The notes beneath the pieces were generated by a model. The model searched no databases, was not told the origin of the DNA, and saw nothing but the letters and a program-made list of their open reading frames with translations. From Cricetomys ansorgei (taxonomy: Eukaryota > Chordata > Mammalia > Rodentia > Nesomyidae): a stretch of 64,000 nucleotides of DNA. The stretch lies in the NCBI GenBank assembly GCA_026225945.1, contig JAMJFZ010000692.1:1-64000 (forward strand). Reading direction: 5' to 3'. Below, piece after piece: positions 48,614 to 61,039 of the stretch; position 1 is the first letter of the stretch, and each line of letters starts with the position of its first letter. A program made the translations under genes and the position numbers.

Positions 48614-51600
48614 TGATGGAGAAAATTTCATTCACATGTTATTCTACTAAAATAAAAATATAGGGAAATGATAGTGAACCTGGGTACACCATTTTTTTTA
48701 TTTACTTGTTTTTTTTGCTGGGGGAAATGAAAGCAGAGGGAGAAGAATTTACAGATGTCCATGGGCCAGGTAGAATATGTTACACAATAGAGGAAATAAA
48801 CTGTATTTAAACAGGATGGTAGATAAAGACCCTATCAAATGGTTGTTCTCTATATAGGAGGCAGGAACATACATGTAAAATTGGACACATATATTTCACA
48901 CATATCACGTATACACACTCCAAATATAAAAACATATTATCATAGAAAAGCCAGCTGTTTTCAAGAGAACTTGAATGGACTGGGCAATTGTCTTTAATGA
49001 ACACAATGTCACAGTAAACTGGTAGTTGATTTAAAAGCAGTTGTTTTTGATGGTTGCCCAGAACACTGGGAGACGTGAGGGTTTCTTCCTGAGATACAGA
49101 CATAGTTAGACACAGACATAATGCAATTCTAGCCCTTTTCAAACTCTACATACTGAGAGATCCACACTCAGTATTTCCCACCTGCTAATGACGTAATACT
49201 ACATTCTATTCCATCTATTCATGGGAATGTAGTAACACAGGTGGTTTGAATGCATAATCCATTGCACCAAGTTGTCACATATGTGTGTAGTTTCTCTTTC
49301 TCCCAAATTAATATTGGTCTATCTTCTATTCAGGTTGCACTTGAGCACCTACCAAAATGTTTTGGCCATGCGCTTTGCCATTGAGGAGGTCAACAACAAT
49401 CCCCATCTATTACCCAATACTTCTTTGGGATTTGAGGTCCATGATATCCCCTTTGGTGAAAGGCGAGCTGTGGATAATCTCTTCCGTTGGTTCACAGGGA
49501 ACGTGAATGCCACTCCTAATTACAGCTGTGCAAAAGAGAGCAAGCCAGCTGCAGTACTTACAGGAACACCGTGGACAGTATCTGAACAGTTTGCGACACT
49601 GCTGGGTATTTACAAGTTTCCACAGGTGAGGGACAGTGGTGTGAGACAACATAACTCAGTTTTCCTTTAGGGATATTTCAGGAGTTTGGGAAAAGAAAAA
49701 GAAAGAGAATTGAATCACTCATCATTGAAAGGGAAAAGATGCACACAGTTGGTAACAGCTCAGCATTAGTAGATTTTGCAATATGGGGAAGTGGGGAAGA
49801 GGAATAGAGAGAACACTGGTGAGCCTTGTAGTGTTGGCAAAATGATAATAACACTACAAGATGTTAATGTCTGATGTTAACATCACGATGAGTGGACTCC
49901 CACACTAACGGCATCCAATCGCTGCTGTAGAAATAAGTGGTATGTGTGCCTATTCTTGCTCCTACTCTTTCTGATTGTTCTCCCTTCAGCTCTCCTTTGG
50001 TCCTTTTGATAGTATCCTGAGTGACCAAGGCCGGTTTCGATCCCTGTACCAGGTGGCTGACAAGGACACATCACTGCCATCCGCAGTGGCTTCTTTGATG
50101 CTTCATTTCCAGTGGACCTGGGTGGGGCTGTTCATTACAGATGATGACAAGAGCACTCAGATTCTATCAGACTTGAGAAGAGAGATGGATAGAAATGGAG
50201 TCTGTGCAGCATTTGTAGAAAGGATATCAATCAACAAGGGTATACATCTGTCTAAGTAGTGGAACAAACATGTGCAGGTCCTGGATTCATCAGCAAATGT
50301 GATAGTTGTTTATTTGGATGCTGATTCTCAAACACTCTTCCTAGGAAATATATATGCACAGACTTTCGTGTGGAAAGTCTGGGTCCTGAACTCTCAATTG
50401 GCTGTTTTTGATTATGACGACTATTTCATGTTAGATTCCTTGCATGGCGCTCTCATTTTTTCACACCATCATGGAGAGATTGTTAATTTTACAGACTTTA
50501 TTCAGGCAGCCAGCCTTTCAAAATACCCAGAAGATGTTTTTCTGCATGTGTTGTGGACATTGTTCTTCAACTGTTCCTTTTCAGAGAAGGATTGTAAAAT
50601 TGTGGATAGCTGTCAGCCAAACGGATCCTTGGGAACCATGCCTGGGAACATTGACAAGGAAACTAGTGAGGAAAGTCGCAATGTGTACAACGCTGTGTAC
50701 GCTGTGGCCCACAGCCTGCATGAGATGATTCTCAGTCAAGTTCAAAGTCAACCTAGCGGGAAGGGGAAGGAGACCGTGTTCTTCCCCTGGCAGGTAATGT
50801 TCAGAAAGGAACTGAGGCTGGCAAACAAAATTTGCAATGTTTTTACCAAAAAATTCTCAGCTGAGGCAGCACATGTTCCCTGCCTGGGGACGGATGGAAA
50901 CCATGCTGTCACAATCTGATGTGGGGGACGCCTGGGGAGATAAACTCTACCTTGTTTGATTAAAAACAAAGTGTAAATGTTCACATGGTAAAAGGTCCAA
51001 TATGCAAAGTCATTATCTCAATAGACACTTCTCACTCCACAGGTGTCCCGCCCTAAAACGCTGTGGGTGCTTCTGCAGTGATCATGTTGGTAAAAATCTC
51101 TCACGTTCACTCTTTAAACAAACACACATCCATTTTATACAGTGACTCAATACTACTTTGAAATTATCATTGGATATGTCTATCTTGTGAAGGAAGTTGG
51201 GTTGTTTCAGTGCACACTGCTCAGTAGCAGTGCTTGTTTGTAAGTTCTGTGTAGACAATGATGAATATTTTAGAAACATGATGAAACGTAATCTATTACG
51301 CCAAGCTTACATTGCTGAAGGTTTGATGCTTGTGTAAATTGCTTTTTAACCTCAGGGATCATAGTCAATGCGACACTTTCCCTAATTCTAGCACTCATGA
51401 CCACTCTGAGGTCTTCATCACAGGATCTCACATCTCTTTTAGCTTCACTCTTTTCTGAAGAACACACAACTGACCAATCCTGCTGGTGACCCTGTGGTTC
51501 TGGATCAGAAAAGAAAACCAGAGGCAGCGTATGACATTATCAACTTTTGGAATTTCCCAAAGGGTCTTCAACTATATGTGACAGTTGGAACTTTTTCCCC

Positions 51601-54600
51601 AAACACACTGCAAGGGCGCCAGCTGTCCCTATCTGACAACCTGATCCAGTGGGCCACAGGATTCACAGAGGTGGGTTGCATCTGATCTCAATGCATTCAC
51701 CTGTATGTAAATATCACAAATTAGGTTTCTAGGCATCATCATCATCTCCATGGTGCTCCTGCGACCTATCTAAATACCCAGAGGGAAAATAAATGTAATC
51801 AATTGTCCTGTTGGCTTATACTCATGGTTGACTTATTTATTCTCAAAACTGTTCATTCATTCCTAAGCATGAATATAGTAGCTATTTCAGTATGCTCTCC
51901 TGGGTAGTTTTATGTCAGCTTGGCACAATCTAGAGTCAACTGCAAACAGGAAATCTCAATTGTGATTTAGCCCTCACCAGGTCCACAGCTGTTTGTGCCT
52001 CTGGTGCATTTCCCTGATTGATTAAATGGAGGGGGACTAGCTGATGCTGGCAGGTGACGCCAGCCCTGGGCAAGTGGTACTGGGAACTAAAGAATCAGGC
52101 TTAGAAAGCCATAAAGAGAAAGCCAATAAAAACACTTCTCCATGGCCTCTGACAGTAACTGCATCCAGGATCTGCCTTGAGTTCCTGCCCTGAGACATGG
52201 ATGGCGCATGGTGGATCATAGGATGACTATTAACTTTACTCCTCGTGTTGAATTTTCTCATTTTTTCATGAAAGCAAGAGAAACCTTAAGTAAGACAGCA
52301 TATATTCTTCCAATGACACAAACCTAAGACAAGACAAGATTTACTTGATCCTGTGCTTTGAAAATCTGAGTCCATGGAAAGTTGATTGTTTATGTTTAGG
52401 CCTCTGACGAGGAAGAACTTCATGTTGCAACTGAGTAGATGTGTTAATTATTTGCTTAGCTGCAGGAAAAGAAAAATAATACCTTGCAAAAGAAATGTCA
52501 GGCAATGTTCCTTTTCTCTGAATTTGAGAGAGCGTTCCTCCAATGCAGGAAGCCCTACTTTCAGGAGACCTAGACAGCAGGTCACACTGCCTCAGCAGTC
52601 AGAGAGCAGAGAGCGATGAATGCTTCTGTTCCTCTTCTTTCCGACTGTTCGTTTCCCTGGAACCACACCCAATAAATTGGAGTTTCCCAATAAGGGAGGG
52701 TCGTCCTCACTCAAGTGCCCTAATATAGAAACTGTCTTACACTGATGCTAAAGGATTTGTTTCTGATGTGATTTGAACCCGTCAAGTTGACAGGATTAAG
52801 AATCACCATGAAATCAAACCTCCTCTGCGCAGTAGCCAAAACACATGGAAGAATGGGTGGAAAGTCCTAAAAGGCCCTTCGTGGACACATTAGCAAAGAC
52901 CAAGCCTTCCTTCTTTACCTCACCACATAGTCTTTTCAAAATTTTAAAAGAAAGTCTTTGTCTTAGTTCTAGTCATGATCCATATGAACCTCTGTATTAT
53001 GTACCCTAGTATTAAGGATATATCTTCATTTAAAGATATTAGAATTAGAAAATAAATTGTTCTATGCTTAAGAACAACTGACCTATTGGAGATTCATTTC
53101 ACTACTCTCAGATTCCTCGGTCTGTGTGCAGTGAGAGCTGTCTCCCAGGATTCCGGAAAACCTCCCAGGAGGGCAAGGCTGCCTGTTGTTTTCACTGCAC
53201 TCCTTGCCCAGAGAATGAGATTTCCAATGAGACAGGTAAGTGTCAATCATGCTGAAATTGTTCCCAGCTGTCCACGTCTGCAGTATCTAAGTAAATGTAA
53301 AACATCTGTAAAAGATCTACAGAGACAGGCTACTGCTGTCAAGCTGTTACTAAATCACAGGTCATTGTTCACTGCATCACCCCATGACACAGTATAGTCT
53401 TGTCTTGAGAGGGAATGCCACGCTTACTTTATGTTCTTGGTCCATGCTGGGCATGGTTGGCGAGCCGTACACACAGATAGTCAGTCTTCCCATCCAGAGT
53501 GCTATGCTTCATTACACAGTGGACACTGACACGGACCACACTGAGAACCGACTCAGTTTTCTCCTGTTTTCTTATAATGCTTTATAAGTGTAACAGAAAA
53601 TACATTGTACTATAGAATAAAGATTTGAGATCAGTAAGAAGCAATCAAATGTTGACATTAAACGGGTGAAAAAGGAGAAAAAGAAATATGTGAGTTTAGA
53701 ATGATTCTCTAGAAAATGCACCTACATTTGTACCTGATACAAAAGGAACTGGTTCAGATCAGAGGGAAATTAGCGTGTGCTGGGAAGTGGCTTAGGGTGA
53801 AAGAGAACCTGAGCATGTTCTAATGAGCAAATTCATTTCTACCAGGTATGGATCAGTGTGTGAAGTGTCCAGAAAGTCACTATGCAAACACAGAGAAGAA
53901 CCACTGCCTCCAGAAGACTGTGACCTTTCTGACCTACAGTGACCCCTTAGGGAAGGCTCTCTCGTCCATGTCGCTGGGATTCTCCTCCCTCACCTCTGGT
54001 TGTGCTCATGATTTTTCTGAGGCACAGAGAAACGCCCATTGTCAAGGCCAATAATCGGTCTCTCAGTTACATCTTGCTCATCACCCTCACCTTTTGTTTC
54101 CTCTGTCCTTTAATATACATTGGTCGTCCTAACACAGCCACCTGTATCCTGCAGCAGAATGCATTTGGGCTTCTGTTCACTGTGGCTCTCTCCACTGTGT
54201 TGGCCAAAACTCTGACTGTAGTCATGGCCTTCAGAACCACTGCTCTAAGAAGCATGATGAGATGGTTAATGGTATCAAGAGCTTCTAACAAAATCATCCC
54301 TCTCTGCACCACTATCCAGCTCCTTCTCTCTGGAATGTGGCTGGCAAACTCTCCTCCCTTTCCCGACACAGATGCTCACTCTGAACACGGACACATCATC
54401 ATCGTGTGCAACAAGGGCTCCGCTCTTGCCTTCCACTGTGTCCTGGGATACCTGGGACTCCTGGCCCTAGGGAGCTACACTATGGCTTTCCTGTCCAGGA
54501 ATCTGCCTGACACCTTCAATGAAGCCAAGTTCCTGGCTTTCAGCATGCTGGTGTTCTGCAGTGTCTGGGTCACCTTCCTCCCTGTCTACCACAGCACCAA

Positions 54601-54769
54601 GGGGAAGGTCATGGTGGCTCTGGAAGTCTTCTCCATCTTGGCTTCCAGTGCAGGCCTCCTGGGCCTCATCTTTGCCCCTAAGTGCTACATCATATTACTG
54701 AGGCCAGATTTGAATTCTGTTGATCGCATAAGGGGCAAAACAGATTCTAGGAGAAAAAAATCCTCTTAA

Positions 54770-55892
54770 AACTCACCTCTTACGTTTCTTTAATTAAATG
54801 GAGTTCTTGAGTCCTGTTCTGCACCATTTGAAAGATACATGATTTGGCCGTTGATGGCTTGAACTATTGTTTTTTATCTGTTTTAGGCTCATGTTACTAT
54901 GTAGTCATCTGTTTTTTTTAGCTTTGAAATGTATGTTTCTGCTTCTGTGCCCATGTTTTACTTACACTATTGCTTTCCTGTTACACCTAATTAATCAGGA
55001 AAGCTAATTTGTGTGGACTTGTACTTGGATTTTTGATGCGCTTTCCAAATTTTAAATCCAGGTTGTAATAAAGATTCATTAAACCTATCAATTCATGTTG
55101 ACAGCGACTCGGGTCATTTGTCATTTTTATCTTTTACAAACACATTTTATTTTTGCCTTCAAATATACTCAATGTTTTTTCAATATATTCATTACATTCA
55201 AAAAATTCAGGACACTTCACTGTTTTCTAGCACCTTCCGTTGGTTTATGCTTGTATTGTGTATCTATTAAATTCATTTTAATTTAATCAATTTTTATGAA
55301 GATTATACTATAGCAGGTGATTGGATATGATCTCCATACTAAATTGTTGTTTTTATCGTGTTGATTTATTTTATAACCCACTGGCAAATATCGGTCAAAA
55401 GGATTCATAATTTTCCATTAATTGAGAACAAGCAATGTTTGAACTACAGGGAAATACAAAGATGACTGGATGTAACTTGGCCTGCATCAACATTCACGTC
55501 CCTCTGTGACTCTAAACAATTGAACACTTTACAGAGTCATCACACACAGTCAGTTGCCTTAGAGAAAATGGTGAATATTGCTTGAACTCACAGCATGTAC
55601 TTGGCAAGGCCTTCAATTCTATTATTATATGATTCTCCATATTTACTGCCATTTCATTAAATCCTTTTAGAATTCTTAGCAACTGTGCCTGTATTCTATT
55701 GTAATAAGGACCATGCTAGCACGTGCTCCTTATCCTACTCATCTGTGAGTCATCACTACTGTTTAATGTCGTAGGCTATGGCATTTGAAGGATAGGGCAT
55801 AGAAGCACTGTCCACTTCTGCAGTGTAAACTTGAAGTTAATGGAACCACCCTCTATCCTAGATGCTGTGTTCAATAGGCCATATTCTTTATG
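54770..55892. other. 3' flank of D and AT-rich spacer
   Basis: 54770-55090 is homologous to the 3' flank of C. The remainder is AT-rich with nothing recognisable. Confidence 0.4.
55067..55072 (+). terminator. Candidate poly(A) signal at V2R D
   Basis: AATAAA in 'tgtaataaagattc', 298 bases after the stop, at the place matching 39985-39990 behind C. Confidence 0.45.
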
Positions 55893-56110
55893 AATTTCAA
55901 TGATGCAGGTTCTTGCAGAGAATCTACAAGCTAGAATGTATGTGGGGGTTCTCAGATGCTTCTGCCTGTCCTTGGGACCCATTCCCTCCAGCTGGGTTGC
56001 CTACTAGTCCCTCGATGTAGGGACGAGTGCCTGGCCTGGTCCCGCTGGTTGTGCCCTGTTAGAGCAGTATCCATGGGAGGGCTCTGCTATCAGATGCCCT
56101 CTGAGAAGCA
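55893..56110 (+). repeat. L1 3' UTR fragment, sense
   Basis: 'ggttcttgcagagaa' through 'gggacccattccctccagct' is the reverse complement of the intron-1 L1 3' UTR (compare 11745-11835). It is opposite in orientation to those copies and about 200 bases long. Confidence 0.65.
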
Positions 56111-56554
56111 TGGGCTTCAAATCAGAGCAGATGAACGTTCTCACTGTGGTATTCTGACCCATGCATGCTTTGTATGCATGGGAGCCTGGTTCCATGGTAC
56201 GGCACCAATGGAAGCTGAACAACAGTAGCTAAACAGGACTTCATGTCACCACGCTCAATAAGAATAAAGATCAGGTGTTGCCGTGTGTTGCTAATGTCTG
56301 AGTGCAGCGTGCTAATGTGGCCTCATAGGTGTGCACACTGACACAAGCCCTCTGCATGGGCCTTCTGTACAGTGGGCAGTGAAGATGCTCTCAGAAGAGG
56401 GTCTACTCAGCTAAGTGTTTTTCATAGGTAGCTTGTTAGTACTGACAATTGCAGGCAGATTCATTTCTGGAACATGAATGTAAAAATTTGGGTGATGTGT
56501 GAAAACCAAAGACAGTCACATTTCCCCTTCCTTAAAACTACAAAATGGTTTGGG
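56111..56554. other. Intergenic sequence, nothing recognised
   Basis: No gene or named repeat is supported. Confidence 0.4.
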
Positions 56555-57830
56555 TCAGCGATTGAAGATGGCGGCAGGGCAGCAGGGAGAGTCCAATAAG
56601 TCTCCAGCCACTGCCTGCCTCCTTCCCTGGCTCCTCCTGTATTCCTGCAACAGGAGATGCTTCACTGGCATGGAGTCCAGGGAGGAGAACTTCGAGAATC
56701 AGCAGCAGACGGAGAGATACAGCAGCTGTCACCGATCTGATGATGGGTCGTGAGAGGAAGCCTGGCTGAAGGAGCAGGGAGGTTCAACCTCAGTGTGGAT
56801 GAGGCAGCCCGAGTGGGGTGTGGCAGGGAAGCACCCCTGCGGGACAGGCCCATTGCTCTCCATCGCTACCCTCAGGGAGCGGGCGTCCACTCAGCCCATG
56901 GACTCAGCTAAACATGAGCCTGGAGGAGACTCGGGAATGGCAGAGCAGGGCAGCATCTCAACAAAGACACACAGCAGTGGGCTTGTCTGGAACCAGAGCA
57001 ACCCAACCATCTGGTGCTCCCACTCAGCCCACCTGCGCTGCCTGAGACATGGAGGAGGCAGGCCATGGGGGAAGTCTAAGATGAAAAAACAGAACCACAG
57101 ACAGGGTCAAGATGACAGTGGGGAGGTAGGAAGAACCCAGCAGGGCTCCTATGCCGCCTCAGCTCAGGTCACCTCAGGCTCTTCATGTGTCTGTGGTCTG
57201 GGGAACTACACTGGTTATCCACTGGTACCTTGTCAGGCAGGAGAAACTTTGTGAATTAAAAGTCTCTGGAAAGATGCGGCGGTGGTGAGACTCCTGGAGA
57301 GTCAGCTGGCTGTGAGTGGAGAGGAGAGACAGCAGAGCTCGGCTGCGAATCTCAGCCCTCATGTGTGGGGGACAGTGATCCGGAGACCCAGTCAGAGCGG
57401 TGCCATGAACAGGATGCAGGACAAGGCAGCTGGGTGTTCCTGAAAGGGACAGGCCCTTGGGATTCCATAGGCTGGGACTACCGTCTGGCTGCTCTGTCAC
57501 AACCCACCAGACCGGCTGGTGCTGCCACGTGGAAAATGGAGAGCACACTGCAAATAGGAGTGAAGCTGGGGACTCAACAAAGAAGAGCCAGCAGCAAGCT
57601 CCACTAGGAGGCATGTGACTGGAGACGGGCATGTGTGTGTACCCAGGGTGCACAAGGGGTCTATCCTTCGGCTGACAGCTGACCCTCTAGGCCTCTCCAT
57701 TGCCCAACAGGGCAGTAATGCTGCTCCCATGCCTGTGGTCACCACTCTCATTGCTCTCCACACTATCAGAGTTCACAAGGTGATTGACACTTGTCGTTTT
57801 GGAAAAAAAAAATAAAGCCAATTATCTTAG
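56555..57830 (+). other. GC-richer unidentified segment ending in an A-tract
   Basis: About 1.27 kb with a composition unlike the AT-rich surroundings. It starts near 'gattgaagatggcggcaggg', a start-codon context common in mRNA 5' ends, and ends at 'tggaaaaaaaaaataaagcc' (57801-57820). Open frames of about 150 codons occur on both strands (56793-57254 plus, 57183-57653 minus) but none matches a family I recognise. This could be a processed pseudogene, a repeat consensus such as an L1 5' region, or a retroposed non-coding RNA. It is not part of the V2R or OR blocks. Confidence 0.3.
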
Positions 57831-59693
57831 AAGCCATAGTCTCACATCAAGGGAACACATAGTTCTCCAGATTGGTGAACAGGAGCACTGAGAGATTCTT
57901 AAGCCACCAACATGGGGCAATAATTTAGTGACTTGAGGCATATTTAAGATTATTAGATAATTTTTATAGATTTAGAGTTAAGTTGAAACTTTAAATCAGG
58001 ACGAAGAGAACTGTTAAGAGGTTAAAACAAGAGAATTCGTGGGCAAGGACTAGTCACCTGAGATTTTAACCTACTCTTTTGAGAACAGGCAATGTTTAGT
58101 AACAATTGTCCTTCTGTGCAGAGCAATGTCCCACGGGTCCTGATCAGGGGTTGGGGTAACAGGAGGGAAATATTCTCTCGAGAGGCACTGTTGTCATCTT
58201 CGAATGTCCCCCCGGTGTAGTCATTCTGATTTGCCAACGAGCTACACATTAATTTTCCTCATTTTGAAGTTCTTACCATAGCTGGAGATTAATGTCTCTC
58301 TTTGTCCTGCTTCACGTGTCAAGCACAGCTTCGTTCTCCGCCATGAGCCATTCAGAGGGGAGCTGGGAAGTGGACACACACACTTACCTTTCAGAGATCC
58401 ATCCAGGTTCCAGGTGGGTCCAGGGGCTCTGCTGGTGGTGCAGCAAGAGTTCTGAAAACAGAAGAACAGAAAATGTACGTGAGAGCAAAGTTCTCCTAGC
58501 CAAGACTGGGAGATGGAAGGGAGGCTTTCTGGGTTGGTCATAGAGCACATTGATTCATGAACCTCAAAAGAAAATAGCCGCTGAACACAGCGATGGGGTG
58601 AGAATGAATCCTTAAGTGATAGCCATGGAAGGATAATCATAACAGGGTGGTTTTATGAAGGCGTAAAATGGTTCCATCTAAAGGAGAACTTGTGTTCACT
58701 GAATGTATAGACAGAGCATTGTACATTAAGTTGCACACACAAAAATGACGGCATGCCTTCTTATTCACCATCGTGTGCACCTATTTATGGTGAATATAAT
58801 GCCGTATGATAAGAAAGATCCCACTGAATGACGTTTGCACAAATCTCACCATGCGTTCATCACTTCGCTGAAAACAGTAAGATCGTTGTAGCAGACTAAA
58901 ACTTCACTAACTTGTGCGCAGTAGTGTAACTGGGCAAAGGATGACAGCGTTAGTATTGGCTGGCATGGAGTCAGGGTTTCATTAGAAAAAGGATGTTTGT
59001 CAGTGTACTAGGACAGACTTGCCCTCGTGTCATGCAGCAACACTGGAGATGCCTTTTAGTGAATTAATTAGTTCTCTGACGATTTCACACATGTGTGTAA
59101 TGCATTCTTTCCTTTCCCTCAGCCTCCTCTGCCTCCCTCCTCTGATATAATCCCTGCCCTTTCACTCGGAGTCCCTTTGACGTACCTAAGTAGCTTTCTG
59201 TTGTTCTGGTACTGAATGAATTTAATCACGGCTGTCTACATGACATTGGCAGTATCCATGACAGCCTGGTGGGTTCATCACCATCACTGGTGGCTTCAGG
59301 GGGGTCACCTGAAGACCATGCAACCCCAGAAGCCACATGGTTCACCAAGTAGTAGGGCTCTATGACCCCTTCTCTTCTGGACACTTTTGAATATTAATGA
59401 TCATTAGAATAAAGACTTGAGGTTGCACGTGAAATTTATCTAAAAAGATCCCAAAGCCCAAACCCTAATACTGAGAAAGGAAGGATAGCACTAGAGAAAT
59501 CTAAGACATCAGATTCCATGATCCACTGTCACACCACTTCAAACCAGTGGATCAAACAAACAGAACAAGCAAAGGGAAAGGAGCCTTTCGGTTTTTTCAT
59601 AAGCAGACTCCCAAAGCTAGTAGCTGTTTGGGGGTTTCTTCTATTTATGCAGATACCCATTGGTTTATTCACATGAGCACACAAGTGCTACCA

Positions 59694-59732
<39 letters not shown>

Positions 59733-60499
59733 TGCATATATAGATGCAATACACTGAACCTGTTTATTGCCGTCTGTATGTATATGATTTTAGGGCTGAG
59801 CATTGGGAATTAGAAAAGGAGGAATTTGCTTCCTTGTCATATATAGAAAAAGGAGCAGGCTCTCTGGCTCTCTGGTTTTCACAGTCTTTCTTCCCAATCT
59901 CCTATGATGTTCCCTGAGACACAGGTGTGGTTGAAAATGTATCTGTGGGGCACCCACAGGCCATTGTTCTCTGAATTTTTGACCAGTTGTGGCTTTCTGT
60001 AAGAGTCTCTGGCTACTGCAATCATAAATCCTTTCATGAAGGGTGACAGGAACACTTATCTATGTATCTGTGCCTCCATTGCAGATGCATGGCCTAAAGA
60101 TTCCATGGTGAGGAGGAGTCCATTATCAAGAAAGTCCAAAATGGAGGGAGAGGGAATGGAAATGTCTCAGTCCTAAGTCCTTTTAACACACTGACTGTGG
60201 GCAGAGGTCAAATATGGCAAAAGCACTATTAATCAGAGTTAAGAAACCTCCTCGGGACTCATATAAAATAGAGAAATAATTTGTGGGCCTCTACAAGTTT
60301 GGGTTTGTTGGGTCTCTTAATGGTCAGAGTGTTTGGCCAAGTGGCCTGACCAAGAACATGTTGTTTGTGGAGCCCATGGGCCTTGGGGAAGAACCTACTG
60401 CTCTTATTAAATGAGCATCGAAGTCCCTTCTGAATATTTGTTTGTATGTCCATCAATCAGAGACACTGTTAGTTTCCTTTAGAGAAGCTTCTTTTTGCA
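57831..60499. other. Intergenic sequence between D and the 3' OR
   Basis: No coding gene is supported. A (GT)n run lies at 59696-59731. At 58388-58451 the minus strand shows an exon-like segment between an AG acceptor and a GTAAGT donor, with no known partner exons. Confidence 0.35.
59696..59731 (+). repeat. (GT)n microsatellite
   Basis: About 18 uninterrupted GT units. Confidence 0.97.
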
Positions 60500-61020
60500 G
60501 TGGCCAGAGGATAGAGGTAATGGGAAAACCCATAACTAGTCAACGTGTAGAGAACAAGTGTCTACAGAATGTTCAGCCCAAAGCGGGACTTCTATGGCAC
60601 AGACCTCCCTACTAGATTCAGAGATTATTCCAGAACAGGGAACAGATAGTAAGATGCTGAGAACAGTGAAGGCTGCTGTGAAATAATGGCTTCTGGAAAT
60701 ACAAAGCCAGTGCTCTAATGAACTGACAGCAGCTATGGTGACCATCACACGAGGTGCATAAGATCACACCAGTCAGAATGGCTGCAGGAAGAGGGAGAGA
60801 ATGGAAAGGCCCCCTTCCTCGTGGAGGAGCCATTGGAAGTTGATGCCTGCTGCAGAGCGTTAATTTTCTTCAGGAGTGTGGCCCCTGGTAGGCTGACCAT
60901 GCCCCAGCCTCAGGGATAGCCTCACCCCTGGGAATATATAGGCAGCACTGAAAGAGTCCAGTGGTTTACCATATAAATGAGAGGAAGAAAAAAGAAGGAA
61001 GGACAGGAGGAAGATACATT
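60500..61020 (+). repeat. L1 3'-end-like fragment upstream of the OR
   Basis: 'tggcacagacctccct', 'tggcccctggtaggctgacc' and 'gggaatatataggcagcac' followed by an A-rich purine tail resemble the 3' terminus of old rodent L1 elements (family from memory). It stops only about 20 bases before the first possible OR start codon. Confidence 0.45.
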
Positions 61021-61039
61021 AAAGTCGGCTTGTTGATGG

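Larger units (their letters stand above)
42143..54769 (+). pseudogene. Vomeronasal type-2 receptor pseudogene D, six exons
   Basis: Exon 1 is 42143-42357, exon 2 49334-49625, exon 3 49990-50793, exon 4 51443-51670, exon 5 53112-53235 and exon 6 53846-54769, all with consensus splice sites and the same phases as C. Two lesions are visible. In exon 3, codons AAC TAC of B and C read AAG TAG (50254-50259), a stop about 89 codons into the exon. In exon 6 one base is inserted near 53995 ('ctcacctctggttg' against 'ctcaccatggttg'), shifting the frame at TM1 and reaching a stop at 54052-54054. Everything else is open to the stop at 54767-54769. A translated product would end within the Venus-flytrap domain. 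A tandem copy of C with mosaic similarity to B. Confidence 0.94.

Noticed and set aside
56793..57653. Open frames of 153 and 156 codons on opposite strands
   Set aside because: They overlap each other, start inside the unidentified GC-rich segment and match no family I recognise.
58242..58640. 132-codon minus-strand open frame
   Set aside because: No domain seen. It runs across both exon-like splice signals, which is more likely chance.
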